Below, in pieces: positions 47,155-56,606 of a DNA stretch of 64,000 nucleotides. A program made the position numbers and the translations under genes. The notes under the pieces are model-generated. The model was not told where the DNA came from. It did not search any database and saw nothing but the letters and a program-made list of their open reading frames with translations. Positions within the stretch are counted from its first letter, which is position 1, and every line of letters starts with the position of its first letter. Source of the DNA: Oceanobacillus sp. Castelsardo. GTDB lineage: Bacteria; Bacillota; Bacilli; Bacillales; Amphibacillaceae. Location: NCBI RefSeq assembly GCF_001659985.1, contig NZ_LYCS01000001.1, positions 496,001-560,000 of the forward strand, written 5' to 3'.

Positions 47155-48271
47155 TGTATTCCCCTACGATCAATTCGGCTATCTTATACGGATTTCCTTC
47201 TAAAATATCATACGGAACATCCTGGCCATTCGTCATATATGCTATTCCAACTTCTTTTTCCATACAAATATTCAAAAGACTACCAAATTGTCTAGTCTCG
47301 TCTAATTTGGTGAAAATTACCTCTTTCATCGGTATATGTTGAAATTGATCATAAATTTCTAAAATATCCTTTGGTTTGGCTGTTAAAGATAAGACTAAAA
47401 AGGTTTCCATCTCAATATTTGCATCTAGGTTTTTCAATAAATCCTTCACATATTTTTCTTCTCTGAAATTTCGACCAGCTGTATCAACTAGTATCAGGTC
47501 ATAAGAATTAAATTTATTAATTGCGTTTTTATAATCTTCCACTGTATAGGCTACCTCTAATGGAACATGGAGAATTTGTGCATATGTTTTTAATTGTTCT
47601 ACTGCTGCAATCCGATAAGTGTCCATCGTAATGAAGGCAACTTTTTTCTTTTCTTTTAAAACGAGATTGGAGGCAATCTTAGCTAAGGTCGTAGTTTTAC
47701 CTACACCAGTCGGACCAATAAATTGAATTATTTTTTTACCTGTATTCATTCCATCAAACGAATAATGTTGAAGTGACTTCGTTATTATACGTTTCAACTC
47801 TTCTAATATTTGGTTGTTTGTTAAGTTTTTATCTTTATGCTGTTCTATCATCGTATCAATTAAATTTTTAGCGAGTTGGGGAGTAACCTCTTGATTAATT
47901 AAATGTTGATAAAACAGCTCATAATTTATTGGATAACTATTAACGTTTTGATTTTTAGATTGTAATTCAACAAATTTCCTTAGTTGCTGGATTTCTTGTA
48001 AGACATCCTTATTTGTGGAGTTCCTCTTATTATTAGTATTTTCTTGTTGTATTGAAGAAGGCTTTTCTTTTTTGACTTGAATTGCTTGTTGCGATAATGG
48101 CTCAGGATCTAACCCTACAATTACTTCAATCTTCTTTTTTTTAAAGAAGCCTAAAAAGCCTCCTTGAAGTATTTCCCTAGAATTTAAAATAACCGCGTCC
48201 GTACCTAATTCTTTACGTATTTGTTTCATTGCCTCCGCTATATTTGGGGCGATATATTTTTTTATTTTCAT
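47144..48271 (-). CDS. flhF: Flagellar SRP-like GTPase FlhF
   Basis: An SRP-family GTPase that marks the site of flagellum assembly. Its 375 residues are a basic N-domain start (MKIKKYIAPNIAEAMKQIRK), a variable linker, and an NG domain with GPTGVGKTTTLAKIA near 186-200 and DTAGRNF. The start overlaps the flhA stop by four bases. Confidence 0.96.
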   Translation of the reverse strand: MKIKKYIAPNIAEAMKQIRKELGTDAVILNSREILQGGFLGFFKKKKIEVIVGLDPEPLSQQAIQVKKEKPSSIQQENTNNKRNSTNKDVLQEIQQLRKFVELQSKNQNVNSYPINYELFYQHLINQEVTPQLAKNLIDTMIEQHKDKNLTNNQILEELKRIITKSLQHYSFDGMNTGKKIIQFIGPTGVGKTTTLAKIASNLVLKEKKKVAFITMDTYRIAAVEQLKTYAQILHVPLEVAYTVEDYKNAINKFNSYDLILVDTAGRNFREEKYVKDLLKNLDANIEMETFLVLSLTAKPKDILEIYDQFQHIPMKEVIFTKLDETRQFGSLLNICMEKEVGIAYMTNGQDVPYDILEGNPYKIAELIVGEYNEE

Positions 48272-50304
48272 GCAACATTCACCACTCCAACACTTTGAAC
48301 TTGAACATCTGGTTCTAATTCATTATAAGATAAAATAATGACATGAGGTAGATATCGATCTAATAATTGTTTAAGGTACATACGTGTAGCTGGTGAGCAT
48401 AGAACGATAGCTGTATCTTCCTGAATTAATAATTTTTCCACTTCTTGATGAATAGAAGAAATAATGCTTTGTTGCGTTTCAGGATCTAAGGACAAATAAT
48501 TTCCATGCTCTGTTTGTTTCACATGCTCCGCAATCGTTTTTTCTACTTTTCCAGATATGGTAACAACATTTAACGACATGTCTTCTTTCATATATTGTTT
48601 TGTAATCTGGGCGGATAGAGATTGTCTGACATACTCACCTAATAGTTCCGTGTCATTCGTCATTTTAGAGAAATCAGCAAGTGTTTCAAATATAATAGGT
48701 AAATTCCGTATTGAAATATTTTCTCTTAATAATTTAGAAAGAACCTTTTGTACTTCGCCTACTGATAGTGGGTCCGGTGTAACTTCTTCCACTATGATTG
48801 GATAGCTTTCTTTCAAATGATCGATTAATTGTTTTGTTTCTTGTCTTCCTAATAAAATATGTGCGTGTTGTTTAATAACTTCTGTAATATGGGTTGACAC
48901 TACAGATGGAGGGTCTACAACTGTATAACCTGATAATTCAGCTTCATCTTTTAGTTCTTCACTAATCCATTTTGCCGGAAGACCGAATGCGGGTTCTTTT
49001 GTATCTATTCCGTCCATTTCATCTTCCTCTTCAATTCCGGGTGCCATCGCCAAGTAATGATCTAATAATACCTCGCCTGTTGCTACTTCATTTCCCTTAA
49101 TTTTCAATCGATATTCATTCGGTGCTAATTGAATATTGTCACGTATCCGAACAACCGGGATAACAATTCCTAATTCTAAAGCAAGCTGTTTACGAATCAT
49201 AACAATTCGATCAAGTAAATCTCCACCTTGATTTGTATCCGCTAAAGGAATAAGGGCATAACCAAATTCAAATTCAATTTGATCCATACTCAACAGATTC
49301 ATTACATTCTCTGGGGTTTTCATCTCGTTACTTTCTATCTGAATATCTTCTTCTACATCTGGAATTTCTGTTTCTTTTGTTTGATTTTCTAAAATATATC
49401 CACTACCAGCTAACAAAAGTGCAATGAATGTTGTTAGAAAAAAGTTAATAGGGGTTAAACCCAACAAAAAGATAGTTCCAGCTGCTATATATAACATTTT
49501 TGGATACTGAAATAACTGAGTAGTTACTTCTGAACCTAAATTATCTTTCCCACCTGAACGTGTTACGACAATCCCTGTTGCAGTAGATATCAATAGTGCT
49601 GGTATTTGACTTACTAATCCATCTCCGACTGTTAGGCGAGTGAATGTATTAATAGCTTCATTAAATGGCATATCCATTTGAACAATTCCAATAATAATTC
49701 CGAATAAAATATTTATTAAGACGATAATAATTCCCGCAATTGCGTCCCCTTTTACAAATTTACTAGCACCATCCATTGCTCCATGAAAATCCGCTTCATT
49801 TTCTACTTGTTCCCGTCTTTCTTTCGCCTCTTTTTCAGATATAAGACCGGCATTTAAATCAGCATCTATACTCATTTGTTTCCCGGGCATCGCATCAAGA
49901 GAAAAACGAGCAGCAACCTCAGAAACACGTTCTGACCCTTTTGTAATAACTAAAAAATTTATAATAACCAAAATAATAAAAACAACAAAACCAACTAGAG
50001 GATTACCCCCAATAACGAATGAACCAAACGTATCGACAACTCCCCCTGCATCACCTTCAGAAAGGATAGATCTAGTCGTGGAAACATTCAATGCTAAACG
50101 AAATAAAGTTAATAATAAGAGTAATGTTGGAAAGACAGAAAACTCTAACGTGGAATTTGTATTCATTGCTACTAATATAACTATTAGGGATAATGAAACA
50201 TTTAATAGAAGAAGCACACTTAATAGACCACCAGGTAACGGTACTACTAACATAACAATAATGACTATTACACCTATTAATACTGATAAATCTTTTGCTT
50301 TCAC
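48268..50304 (-). CDS. flhA: Flagellar export gate protein FlhA
   Basis: The main membrane gate of the flagellar type III export system. Its 678 residues contain about eight transmembrane helices in the N-terminal half, the conserved FHIPEP-type loop region (MPGKQMSIDADLNAGLISEK), and a large cytosolic domain (about 345-678) that docks substrates and chaperones. It follows flhB by 17 bases. Confidence 0.97.
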   Translation of the reverse strand: MKAKDLSVLIGVIVIIVMLVVPLPGGLLSVLLLLNVSLSLIVILVAMNTNSTLEFSVFPTLLLLLTLFRLALNVSTTRSILSEGDAGGVVDTFGSFVIGGNPLVGFVVFIILVIINFLVITKGSERVSEVAARFSLDAMPGKQMSIDADLNAGLISEKEAKERREQVENEADFHGAMDGASKFVKGDAIAGIIIVLINILFGIIIGIVQMDMPFNEAINTFTRLTVGDGLVSQIPALLISTATGIVVTRSGGKDNLGSEVTTQLFQYPKMLYIAAGTIFLLGLTPINFFLTTFIALLLAGSGYILENQTKETEIPDVEEDIQIESNEMKTPENVMNLLSMDQIEFEFGYALIPLADTNQGGDLLDRIVMIRKQLALELGIVIPVVRIRDNIQLAPNEYRLKIKGNEVATGEVLLDHYLAMAPGIEEEDEMDGIDTKEPAFGLPAKWISEELKDEAELSGYTVVDPPSVVSTHITEVIKQHAHILLGRQETKQLIDHLKESYPIIVEEVTPDPLSVGEVQKVLSKLLRENISIRNLPIIFETLADFSKMTNDTELLGEYVRQSLSAQITKQYMKEDMSLNVVTISGKVEKTIAEHVKQTEHGNYLSLDPETQQSIISSIHQEVEKLLIQEDTAIVLCSPATRMYLKQLLDRYLPHVIILSYNELEPDVQVQSVGVVNVA

Positions 50305-50321
50305 GATGGTCTCTCCTCAAA

Positions 50322-51395
50322 TTAAACATTTTTTTCCACTCGATAGACATAAGCTAATATTTCAGCAATAGCTTGATAAAATTCTTCGGGTATGACATCC
50401 CCAACTTCAATTACTTTATAAAGTGACCTTGCTAATGGTTTATTTTCAACCATATAAATATTATTTGCTTTCGCGATTTCTTTAATTTTTAATGCAGTAT
50501 GGTCAGTTCCCTTTGCTAAGACATATGGTGCTGTTGCAATTTCTTCATCATATTTAATTGCAATTGCAAAATGAGTCGGATTCGTAATGATGACGTCCGC
50601 GTTTGGTACTTCACTCATCATTCTTCGGGTTGCCATTTCTCTTTGAATGGCTTTCCTTTTAGATTTAATTAAAGGGTCACCTTCCATATTTTTATACTCA
50701 TCTTTAATATCTTGTTTCGACATTCTCATATTTTTTTCATAGTCAAATCGTTGATATGCAAAGTCAAATATAGACAAAAACAATAATGCAATAATAGCCG
50801 CTATTCCCATTATCATCGTAATTCTAGAAAAAAAAGATAATGCTCCATTGGCATTTAAAAAAGCCGTCATTAACATATCATCTTTATAAATCCAAATAAT
50901 GAAAAAAGTAATGGAACCAACAAACGTTATTTTTAATAAAGATTTTAGTAATTCGACTAGCGCTCTAATAGAAAATATACGTTTCGCTCCTTGAATTGGG
51001 TCTATTTTTTTCAGATCAAATTTCAATGGTTCGGTTGTAAATAAAAATCCAACTTGTGATAAGTTAGCAATTAATCCACCGATTAAACCTAATACCATAA
51101 TAGGAGCTACTATTTTTCCTGTTTCTAAAACGACTCCAGTAAATAATCGCTGCGTCGTTTCTTCAGTAATGTTCCAACTTATCAAATCAGTAAAAGTATG
51201 CTTGTACAAGTCCAACATATGACCTAACATATAATTACCAAAAATAATTAAACCAATCATACAAAACAACAAAAGTAAAGCTGTATTTACGTCCTGACTT
51301 TTGGAAACTTTACCTTTCTTTCTTTCATCTTGTCTTTTTTTCGGGGTGGCCTTTTCCGTTTTTTCTCCTGCAAAAAATTGTAAATCTAATTTCAT
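50322..51395 (-). CDS. flhB: Flagellar export switch protein FlhB
   Basis: Controls the switch from hook to filament export. Four transmembrane helices and a cytosolic C-terminal domain with the autocleavage motif NPTH (IITNPTHFAIAIKY). The start at 51395 (MKLDLQFFAGEKTEKATPKK) matches the family N-terminus; an earlier in-frame start overlaps fliR. 357 residues. Confidence 0.96.
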   Translation of the reverse strand: MKLDLQFFAGEKTEKATPKKRQDERKKGKVSKSQDVNTALLLLFCMIGLIIFGNYMLGHMLDLYKHTFTDLISWNITEETTQRLFTGVVLETGKIVAPIMVLGLIGGLIANLSQVGFLFTTEPLKFDLKKIDPIQGAKRIFSIRALVELLKSLLKITFVGSITFFIIWIYKDDMLMTAFLNANGALSFFSRITMIMGIAAIIALLFLSIFDFAYQRFDYEKNMRMSKQDIKDEYKNMEGDPLIKSKRKAIQREMATRRMMSEVPNADVIITNPTHFAIAIKYDEEIATAPYVLAKGTDHTALKIKEIAKANNIYMVENKPLARSLYKVIEVGDVIPEEFYQAIAEILAYVYRVEKNV

Positions 51396-51402
51396 TTGCA
51401 AA

Positions 51403-52179
51403 CTAGCCACCCCCAAATAAATTCATAAGATTTCTCATGGTTATAAACATTAACTCAAATATTTTTTTAGCAAGTGTGTAATATAAGCTTAAAAAAACAA
51501 AAATCGCAATAAAACTAACGAGAATTTTTAACGGAAGTCCAACTACGAATACATTGAGTTGTGGTACAGCTCTTGCAACAATCCCTAATGCTATATCTAC
51601 CAAAAATAAACATCCTACAATAGGTATAGCCATTTGAAAAGCAATTAGAAACATATTATTAAAGCTATCTATTACAAAATCGGCTATCGACTTGTTACCA
51701 AATGGGATAAATTGGTCCATACCAATGAAATCATAACTGTTTACTATTCCATCAATAATCAGATAGTGACCATTTACTGATAATAAAAAAAGTAGTGATA
51801 CAATATTTAGGAATTGCCCTGTTAAAGGACTCTGGGCTCCTGTCTGTGGATCCATCACATTGGCAATGGCAAACCCCATTTGGAAATCTATAAAGCCCCC
51901 AGCAACTTGTACGGCAGAAATAATAACAAAAGCAATTAGACCGATTAATAAACCTACCAAAATCTCTTTCATTAATAAAAATAAATACGTATGGTCAATT
52001 ATTAAAGTAGAACTTTCTACTGTGTAAAACATAATTAACGCTAAAAAGAAACTAAACCCAAGCTTAAATGGTAAAGGGATCGTTCGATAAGAAAACAAAG
52101 GCATTGTTACAAAAAAAGAAAAAACACGTGCAAATAAAAGCAATAATATTGGAAAACTAACAATAGATTCTCCTAACAT
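51403..52179 (-). CDS. fliR: Flagellar export protein FliR
   Basis: A membrane component of the export gate, 258 residues, about six hydrophobic helices, with the conserved FQMGFAIANVMDPQTGAQSP segment. Next to flhB and fliQ, the fixed order of export-gate genes. Confidence 0.95.
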   Translation of the reverse strand: MLGESIVSFPILLLLFARVFSFFVTMPLFSYRTIPLPFKLGFSFFLALIMFYTVESSTLIIDHTYLFLLMKEILVGLLIGLIAFVIISAVQVAGGFIDFQMGFAIANVMDPQTGAQSPLTGQFLNIVSLLFLLSVNGHYLIIDGIVNSYDFIGMDQFIPFGNKSIADFVIDSFNNMFLIAFQMAIPIVGCLFLVDIALGIVARAVPQLNVFVVGLPLKILVSFIAIFVFLSLYYTLAKKIFELMFITMRNLMNLFGGG

Positions 52180-52182
52180 ACA

Positions 52183-52452
52183 TTACCCTGCAAACTGATT
52201 TAGATTTTGAAAAGTATTAACAGTAAAGTCAACGATTAAGTTAAGCATCCATGGTCCAAAAAAAACTAATCCTACTAATACTGCTATAATTTTTGGAACG
52301 AATGCCAATGTTTGTTCCTGTATTTGGGTTGTTGCTTGGAAAATACTGATGATTAATCCAACTGCAACAGCTAAAATCAGTAACGGTCCTGCTATAAGTA
52401 ATAATGTATAAATTGCATTTTCTGCCAACGATATTACATTTTCACTGCTCAT
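52183..52452 (-). CDS. fliQ: Flagellar export protein FliQ
   Basis: A small gate component, 89 residues, two transmembrane helices around a polar loop (QATTQIQEQTLAFVPK), as typical of the family. It lies three bases before fliR. Upstream, repeat copy 5 separates it from fliP by 176 bases, unusual because these genes are normally nearly contiguous. Confidence 0.96.
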   Translation of the reverse strand: MSSENVISLAENAIYTLLLIAGPLLILAVAVGLIISIFQATTQIQEQTLAFVPKIIAVLVGLVFFGPWMLNLIVDFTVNTFQNLNQFAG

Positions 52453-52495
52453 TTTTCTGTGCCTCTTTCAATGTAAATTACTCTTTATAGTGAGT

Positions 52496-52622
52496 GTTCA
52501 AAAAGGAGGGTAAAAATTAGAAAACTTGGCAGACGGGAAAGATTTTATACTTTCCTTACTGCGAACCAAGGACGTGGCGGAACTCCTTAGTACGATGTGT
52601 CTTTTTACCAGGCTTTTTGAAC
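52496..52622. repeat. Palindromic repeat family A, copy 5 (127 bp, fliP-fliQ gap)
   Basis: The ends GTTCAAAAAGGAGGGTAAAA and TTTTTACCAGGCTTTTTGAAC (shown in part) match the family in the copy 4 orientation. The middle is divergent (GGCAGACGGGAAAG...). On the minus strand the flank AAGAGGAT is the same border as copies 1 and 2 and overlaps the fliP stop codon region. It is inserted within the export-gate genes, 43 bases upstream of fliQ. Confidence 0.87.
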
Positions 52623-52628
52623 ATCCTC

Positions 52629-53294
52629 TTAAAAACTTTGTAACAATGAATTCGTTATTAAATACCATCCATCAACTAGTACAAATAACAGGATCTTAAA
52701 CGGTAAGGAAATCATAACTGGTGGAAGCATCATCATCCCCATTGACATTAAAATACTAGCTACTGCCATATCAATAATTAAAAATGGAATAAAAATCATA
52801 AAGCCCATTTGAAATGCTGTTTTCAGCTCACTTATGGCAAACGCCGGTACTAAAGTCGTAAGAGGAATCTCTTCTAAACTTTCCGGTCTTTCCGCATTTG
52901 TATAATTTAAAAATAATGCTAAATCTTTCTGCCTTGTATGTTTTGCCATAAATTCCTTTAGTGGTGTACTAGCTCTAGTGTACGCTTCATCTAACGTTAT
53001 TTTCTCATCAAATAAAGGTTCTAACGCGTCTTCATAAACATTATTAAAAGTCGGTGCCATAATAAAAAAAGTTAGAAATAATGCTAGCCCAATTAATACT
53101 TGATTTGGTGGCATTTGTTGGGTTGCTAGTGATGTTCGGACAAACGACAAAACAATAATGATTCTAGTAAAACAAGTCATTAATATTAATATTCCAGGCG
53201 CTAAAGATAAAACTGTTAATAATAATATTAGCTTTACAGATGTAGCGACATTCGTTGGGTCTGAACTTGAAAACATATCTATGAAATCATTCAT
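52629..53294 (-). CDS. fliP: Flagellar export protein FliP
   Basis: Forms the core pore of the export gate with FliQ and FliR. Its 221 residues include the family motif TCFTRIIIVLSFVRTSLATQ and late helices. The stop codon is at the border of repeat copy 5; the C-terminus (ITNSLLQSF) looks complete. It overlaps the end of fliO by 8 bases. Confidence 0.96.
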   Translation of the reverse strand: MNDFIDMFSSSDPTNVATSVKLILLLTVLSLAPGILILMTCFTRIIIVLSFVRTSLATQQMPPNQVLIGLALFLTFFIMAPTFNNVYEDALEPLFDEKITLDEAYTRASTPLKEFMAKHTRQKDLALFLNYTNAERPESLEEIPLTTLVPAFAISELKTAFQMGFMIFIPFLIIDMAVASILMSMGMMMLPPVMISLPFKILLFVLVDGWYLITNSLLQSF

Positions 53295-53931
53295 GTTTAT
53301 CTTCCTTCTGCTTACGAATCAAATCATTGCGATTTTGTTTCAATTTTTCAAGCTCATTTGAAAATAATCGTTTAAAATCGTTTTTATTATTGGTTTTTGC
53401 GTCAGAAGAACCAAACGATGGCAACAATGAACTAATCATTGTCTCATTGGATGTATTCATATTATTTATTAGTTCTTGTTTCATTTCTTCATCGGTAATT
53501 TCTTCTAACAAATTAATGTCGTCACCTACACCAATTAAATATACTTTAGGTCCCACCCGAATAATTTGTATTGATTTGCTTTGTCCTAATGATATACCAC
53601 CTATGTTTTCTAACATTTTTCCTTTTGGAGTTAATTTGTTCCGCTGATTTAAAAACTTTAACACAATGTAGATAAGTGCTAAAACAAGAATTAGCGCAAA
53701 AAACATTTTTATTAAATCAAATAGAACAGATCCTTGATTAGAATCCTCCGAAAGTATATTTTTATTTTCTTGAGGCTCTACGTTTGTAATCTCTTCATCA
53801 CAATTCTCTTCAGCTTCTATACAATCCATTACATTTTCAGGAGATGCATTAACATCCATTGGAGATGCAATAGTAAAATAAAGAAAACAGACAAGAAAAC
53901 CTAACAGGTATTTTCTACACAACTTGCTCAC
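53287..53931 (-). CDS. fliO: Flagellar biosynthesis protein FliO/FliZ
   Basis: An accessory protein that helps FliP assemble. Its 214 residues comprise a signal peptide (KYLLGFLVCFLYFTIASP), an acidic extracellular stretch, one transmembrane helix near 70-92, and a cytosolic SH3-like region with KGKMLENIGGISLGQSKSIQ. It is between cheY and fliP, as in B. subtilis, where it is named fliZ. Confidence 0.9.
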   Translation of the reverse strand: MSKLCRKYLLGFLVCFLYFTIASPMDVNASPENVMDCIEAEENCDEEITNVEPQENKNILSEDSNQGSVLFDLIKMFFALILVLALIYIVLKFLNQRNKLTPKGKMLENIGGISLGQSKSIQIIRVGPKVYLIGVGDDINLLEEITDEEMKQELINNMNTSNETMISSLLPSFGSSDAKTNNKNDFKRLFSNELEKLKQNRNDLIRKQKEDKHE

Positions 53932-53937
53932 TCACTT

Positions 53938-54300
53938 CTAACCTATCACTTTTTGAATTGCTTCAATTACACGATCAGCCTGAAATGGTTTTACAATAAA
54001 GTCTTTTGCTCCGGCCTGGATTGCATCAATAACCATTGCTTGTTGCCCCATTGCGGAACACATAATAATTTTTGCTTCAGGATTAATTTGTTTAATTTCT
54101 TTTAAAGCAGTAATTCCGTCCATTTCCGGCATCGTAATATCCATTGTAACTAGATCAGGAGATAATTCTTTATATTTTTCTACAGCCTGTGCTCCATCTT
54201 GAGCTTCTCCTACTACTTCATAACCATTTTTCGTTAAGATATCTTTAATCATCATGCGCATAAATGCTGCATCGTCAACGATTAATACTTTTTTACTCAT
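53938..54300 (-). CDS. cheY: Chemotaxis response regulator CheY
   Basis: A single receiver domain, 120 residues, that binds the motor switch when phosphorylated. Acidic pocket Asp9/Asp10, phospho-acceptor Asp54 (VTMDITMPEMDG), Ser/Thr and Lys104-region (FIVKPF) all present. It lies among the switch genes fliY and fliO. A family C repeat separates it from fliY. Confidence 0.96.
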   Translation of the reverse strand: MSKKVLIVDDAAFMRMMIKDILTKNGYEVVGEAQDGAQAVEKYKELSPDLVTMDITMPEMDGITALKEIKQINPEAKIIMCSAMGQQAMVIDAIQAGAKDFIVKPFQADRVIEAIQKVIG

Positions 54301-54332
54301 TATATTTTCCCCCTAATAATTTTTTAAAAATA

Positions 54333-54430
54333 TGTCTAGCTCCTGCGCCCAGCGACTAACTAGACTTCCTTCACCTTCGTACATCGCTACGACGCAGAGG
54401 ACGTCGCGCCCTTAGCCTATATGGGCCGCT
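54333..54430. repeat. Repeat family C (GTCTAGCTCC element, fliY-cheY gap)
   Basis: A GC-richer stretch in the 134-bp gap, starting GTCTAGCTCCTGCGCCCAGC and containing CGACGCAGAGGACGTCGCGC. Pieces of it recur at 10808 and 24636. The type is recognisable from other Bacillaceae genomes as an extragenic repeat without known function. The right boundary is approximate. Confidence 0.6.
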
Positions 54431-54434
54431 TTTC

Positions 54435-55595
54435 CTATTTTAATTTCATTAATCTATCTGTTTTACTTACAATGTCTGTAACTCTGACACCAAAGTTTTC
54501 GTCTATTACAACAACTTCCCCTGTAGCAATCAACTTATTATTAACGAGAATATCTACGGGTTCACCTGCCAATTTATCTAGTTCAATGATAGAACCTTTG
54601 CTAAATTCAAGTATATCCCTAATGGCACGCTTTGTTCTTCCTAATTCTACTGTTACATTTAATGGAATGTCCATAAGCATATCCAAATTTCGGTGTTCAT
54701 TTTGATTCAAATTGACTCTTTCAAGATTTGAAAAAGAAGCTTCTTGAACGTTTGATTGTTCTGGCAACATACTATTCCCTATAAACTGTGGATTATATGG
54801 TTGTTCCGAATGATTTGAAACAGGTTCTGAATAACGATTTTCATTTGTTTGTTCTGAATGGTCTAATTCAGGTTTATTTTCAAATTCGGTTAAATTAGTC
54901 ATTTCCGGTTGAGCCTCGTTAGGTTCGTTTAACAGCTGGGATACAGTTTGTTTCGCAAAACTAATAGGCATCAACTGCATCATATTAGAATCAATTAAAT
55001 CCCCAATTTTTAATGTGAAAGAAATCTTCACATACGATTCTTCTTGAAAAATATTTTCCTGATCTACTGTATCGTCGATTACAGATGGTGGAGATATATC
55101 TACTTTCGTGTTAAATATAGTCGACATACTAGTAGCTGCAGTACCCATCATTTGGTTCATCGCTTCTTGCACAGCACTTAAATGGATTTCATTCAATTCT
55201 GTATCTGGATTTAAACCATCTCCACCAAGCATTACATCAGCAATAATGGCTGCATCAAGTGCTTTAATAATGAATACATTTTTTCCTGTTAATCCTTCTA
55301 CATAATTTACTTGAACACTAACAGGTTCAAACGTTATAGAGTTATCTAAATCCGCTTTATTTATGATTGAAACCTCAGGTACTGTGATTTCTACCTTCTG
55401 ATTTAGGAGTGTAGATAAAGTGGTAGCAGAACTTCCAAATGAAATATTTCCAATTTCTCCTAACGTATCAATTTCTATACTTGTTAGTTTTTCCTCCGTT
55501 TTATTTTCATGAGAATCTTGAGCATCACCATTTGAACCAATGTTTAAAAGTGCATCAATCTCCTCTTGTGTTAACATTCCATCATCATTGGCCAC
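54435..55595 (-). CDS. fliY: Flagellar switch phosphatase FliY (FliN type)
   Basis: A C-ring protein that also dephosphorylates CheY-P. Its 386 residues begin with a CheY-binding-like motif (MLTQEEIDALLN), then a CheC-like phosphatase region with two sites (GEIGNISFGSSATTLS; VQEAMNQMMGTAATSM), a long Gln/Asn/Glu linker (about 220-300), and a C-terminal FliN/SpoA domain (MDIPLNVTVELGRTKRAIRD). It follows fliM by two bases. Confidence 0.96.
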   Translation of the reverse strand: MANDDGMLTQEEIDALLNIGSNGDAQDSHENKTEEKLTSIEIDTLGEIGNISFGSSATTLSTLLNQKVEITVPEVSIINKADLDNSITFEPVSVQVNYVEGLTGKNVFIIKALDAAIIADVMLGGDGLNPDTELNEIHLSAVQEAMNQMMGTAATSMSTIFNTKVDISPPSVIDDTVDQENIFQEESYVKISFTLKIGDLIDSNMMQLMPISFAKQTVSQLLNEPNEAQPEMTNLTEFENKPELDHSEQTNENRYSEPVSNHSEQPYNPQFIGNSMLPEQSNVQEASFSNLERVNLNQNEHRNLDMLMDIPLNVTVELGRTKRAIRDILEFSKGSIIELDKLAGEPVDILVNNKLIATGEVVVIDENFGVRVTDIVSKTDRLMKLK

Positions 55596-55597
55596 TC

Positions 55598-56581
55598 TTA
55601 TTCCCCCCTTATCATTTCATCTAATATTTGTACAGACATTTTGTTCTTATGTTTTCCTGGTTGGACATAATATTTAGGTTGGTTATTTATAATTAAAGTT
55701 AAAGGATCATCAATAGCTGTATCCAACGCTATAACATCGCCCTTCTTTACTTTGAGAAACTCATCAATCGTAATATTTGCATTTCCTAGAATGGAAGTAA
55801 TTAATACTTCCGCTTCTTCTACTTGTTTTGACAATAAATGGTATGCTTCATCATCTCTCGTTTTTTGATGTGTTTGCATCCAATAATGTTCCGATAATTT
55901 TGGTATAATTGGCTCTAAAATAACATGAGGGATACAAATATTAATAACACCACTTGATTCCCCAATAGTAGTTGCTAAAGAAACAACCACTACCGTTTCA
56001 TTTGGGGCAACCATTTGAATAAACTGGGGATTCTCTTCAAATTCTTCCAGTACTGGATCTATTTCTGAAACTGAATCCCAAGCTTCTTTAAGACAATATA
56101 CCCCTTTTTCAAATAATTGGGTAAGAAGTAGTTTTTCTATTTCAGTAAAATTACTATTTTTACTCAAACTATTTCCCTTCCCACCTAAAATTCGGTCGAT
56201 TAATGCATATGCTATGTTAGGATTTATTTCAAGAATTAATTTACCATCAAGTGGTGCCACACTGTATATGTTTAACACCGTCAATCTTGGTATAGACCTA
56301 ACAAATTCCTCATAGGGAATCTGATCAACAGATGTAACAGAGATGTTTACATACGTTCTTAACTGAGTTGTAAAAAAAGTAGTTAGCAGTCTAGCATAAT
56401 TTTCGTGGATTCGTGTAATACTCCGAATTTGATCTTTCGAAAATCGTAATGCCCGTTTAAAATCATAAACCCTTACTTTCTTTTCGCTTTCTTCCTTTTT
56501 TAACTCTTCTGCATCCATTTCACCTGATGTTATGGCCGAAAGTAGTGCATCAATCTCATTTTGCGATAGAACTTCTTCCAT
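55598..56581 (-). CDS. fliM: Flagellar motor switch protein FliM
   Basis: A C-ring subunit that receives CheY-P. The N-terminal CheY-binding motif is LSQNEIDALLSAI, followed by the CheC-like middle domain and the C-terminal SpoA domain. ATG at 56581 has GGAGGTGA 8 bases upstream. 327 residues, normal length. Confidence 0.97.
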   Translation of the reverse strand: MEEVLSQNEIDALLSAITSGEMDAEELKKEESEKKVRVYDFKRALRFSKDQIRSITRIHENYARLLTTFFTTQLRTYVNISVTSVDQIPYEEFVRSIPRLTVLNIYSVAPLDGKLILEINPNIAYALIDRILGGKGNSLSKNSNFTEIEKLLLTQLFEKGVYCLKEAWDSVSEIDPVLEEFEENPQFIQMVAPNETVVVVSLATTIGESSGVINICIPHVILEPIIPKLSEHYWMQTHQKTRDDEAYHLLSKQVEEAEVLITSILGNANITIDEFLKVKKGDVIALDTAIDDPLTLIINNQPKYYVQPGKHKNKMSVQILDEMIRGE

Positions 56582-56606
56582 AATGACACTCACCTCCAAA
56601 GTGGAG

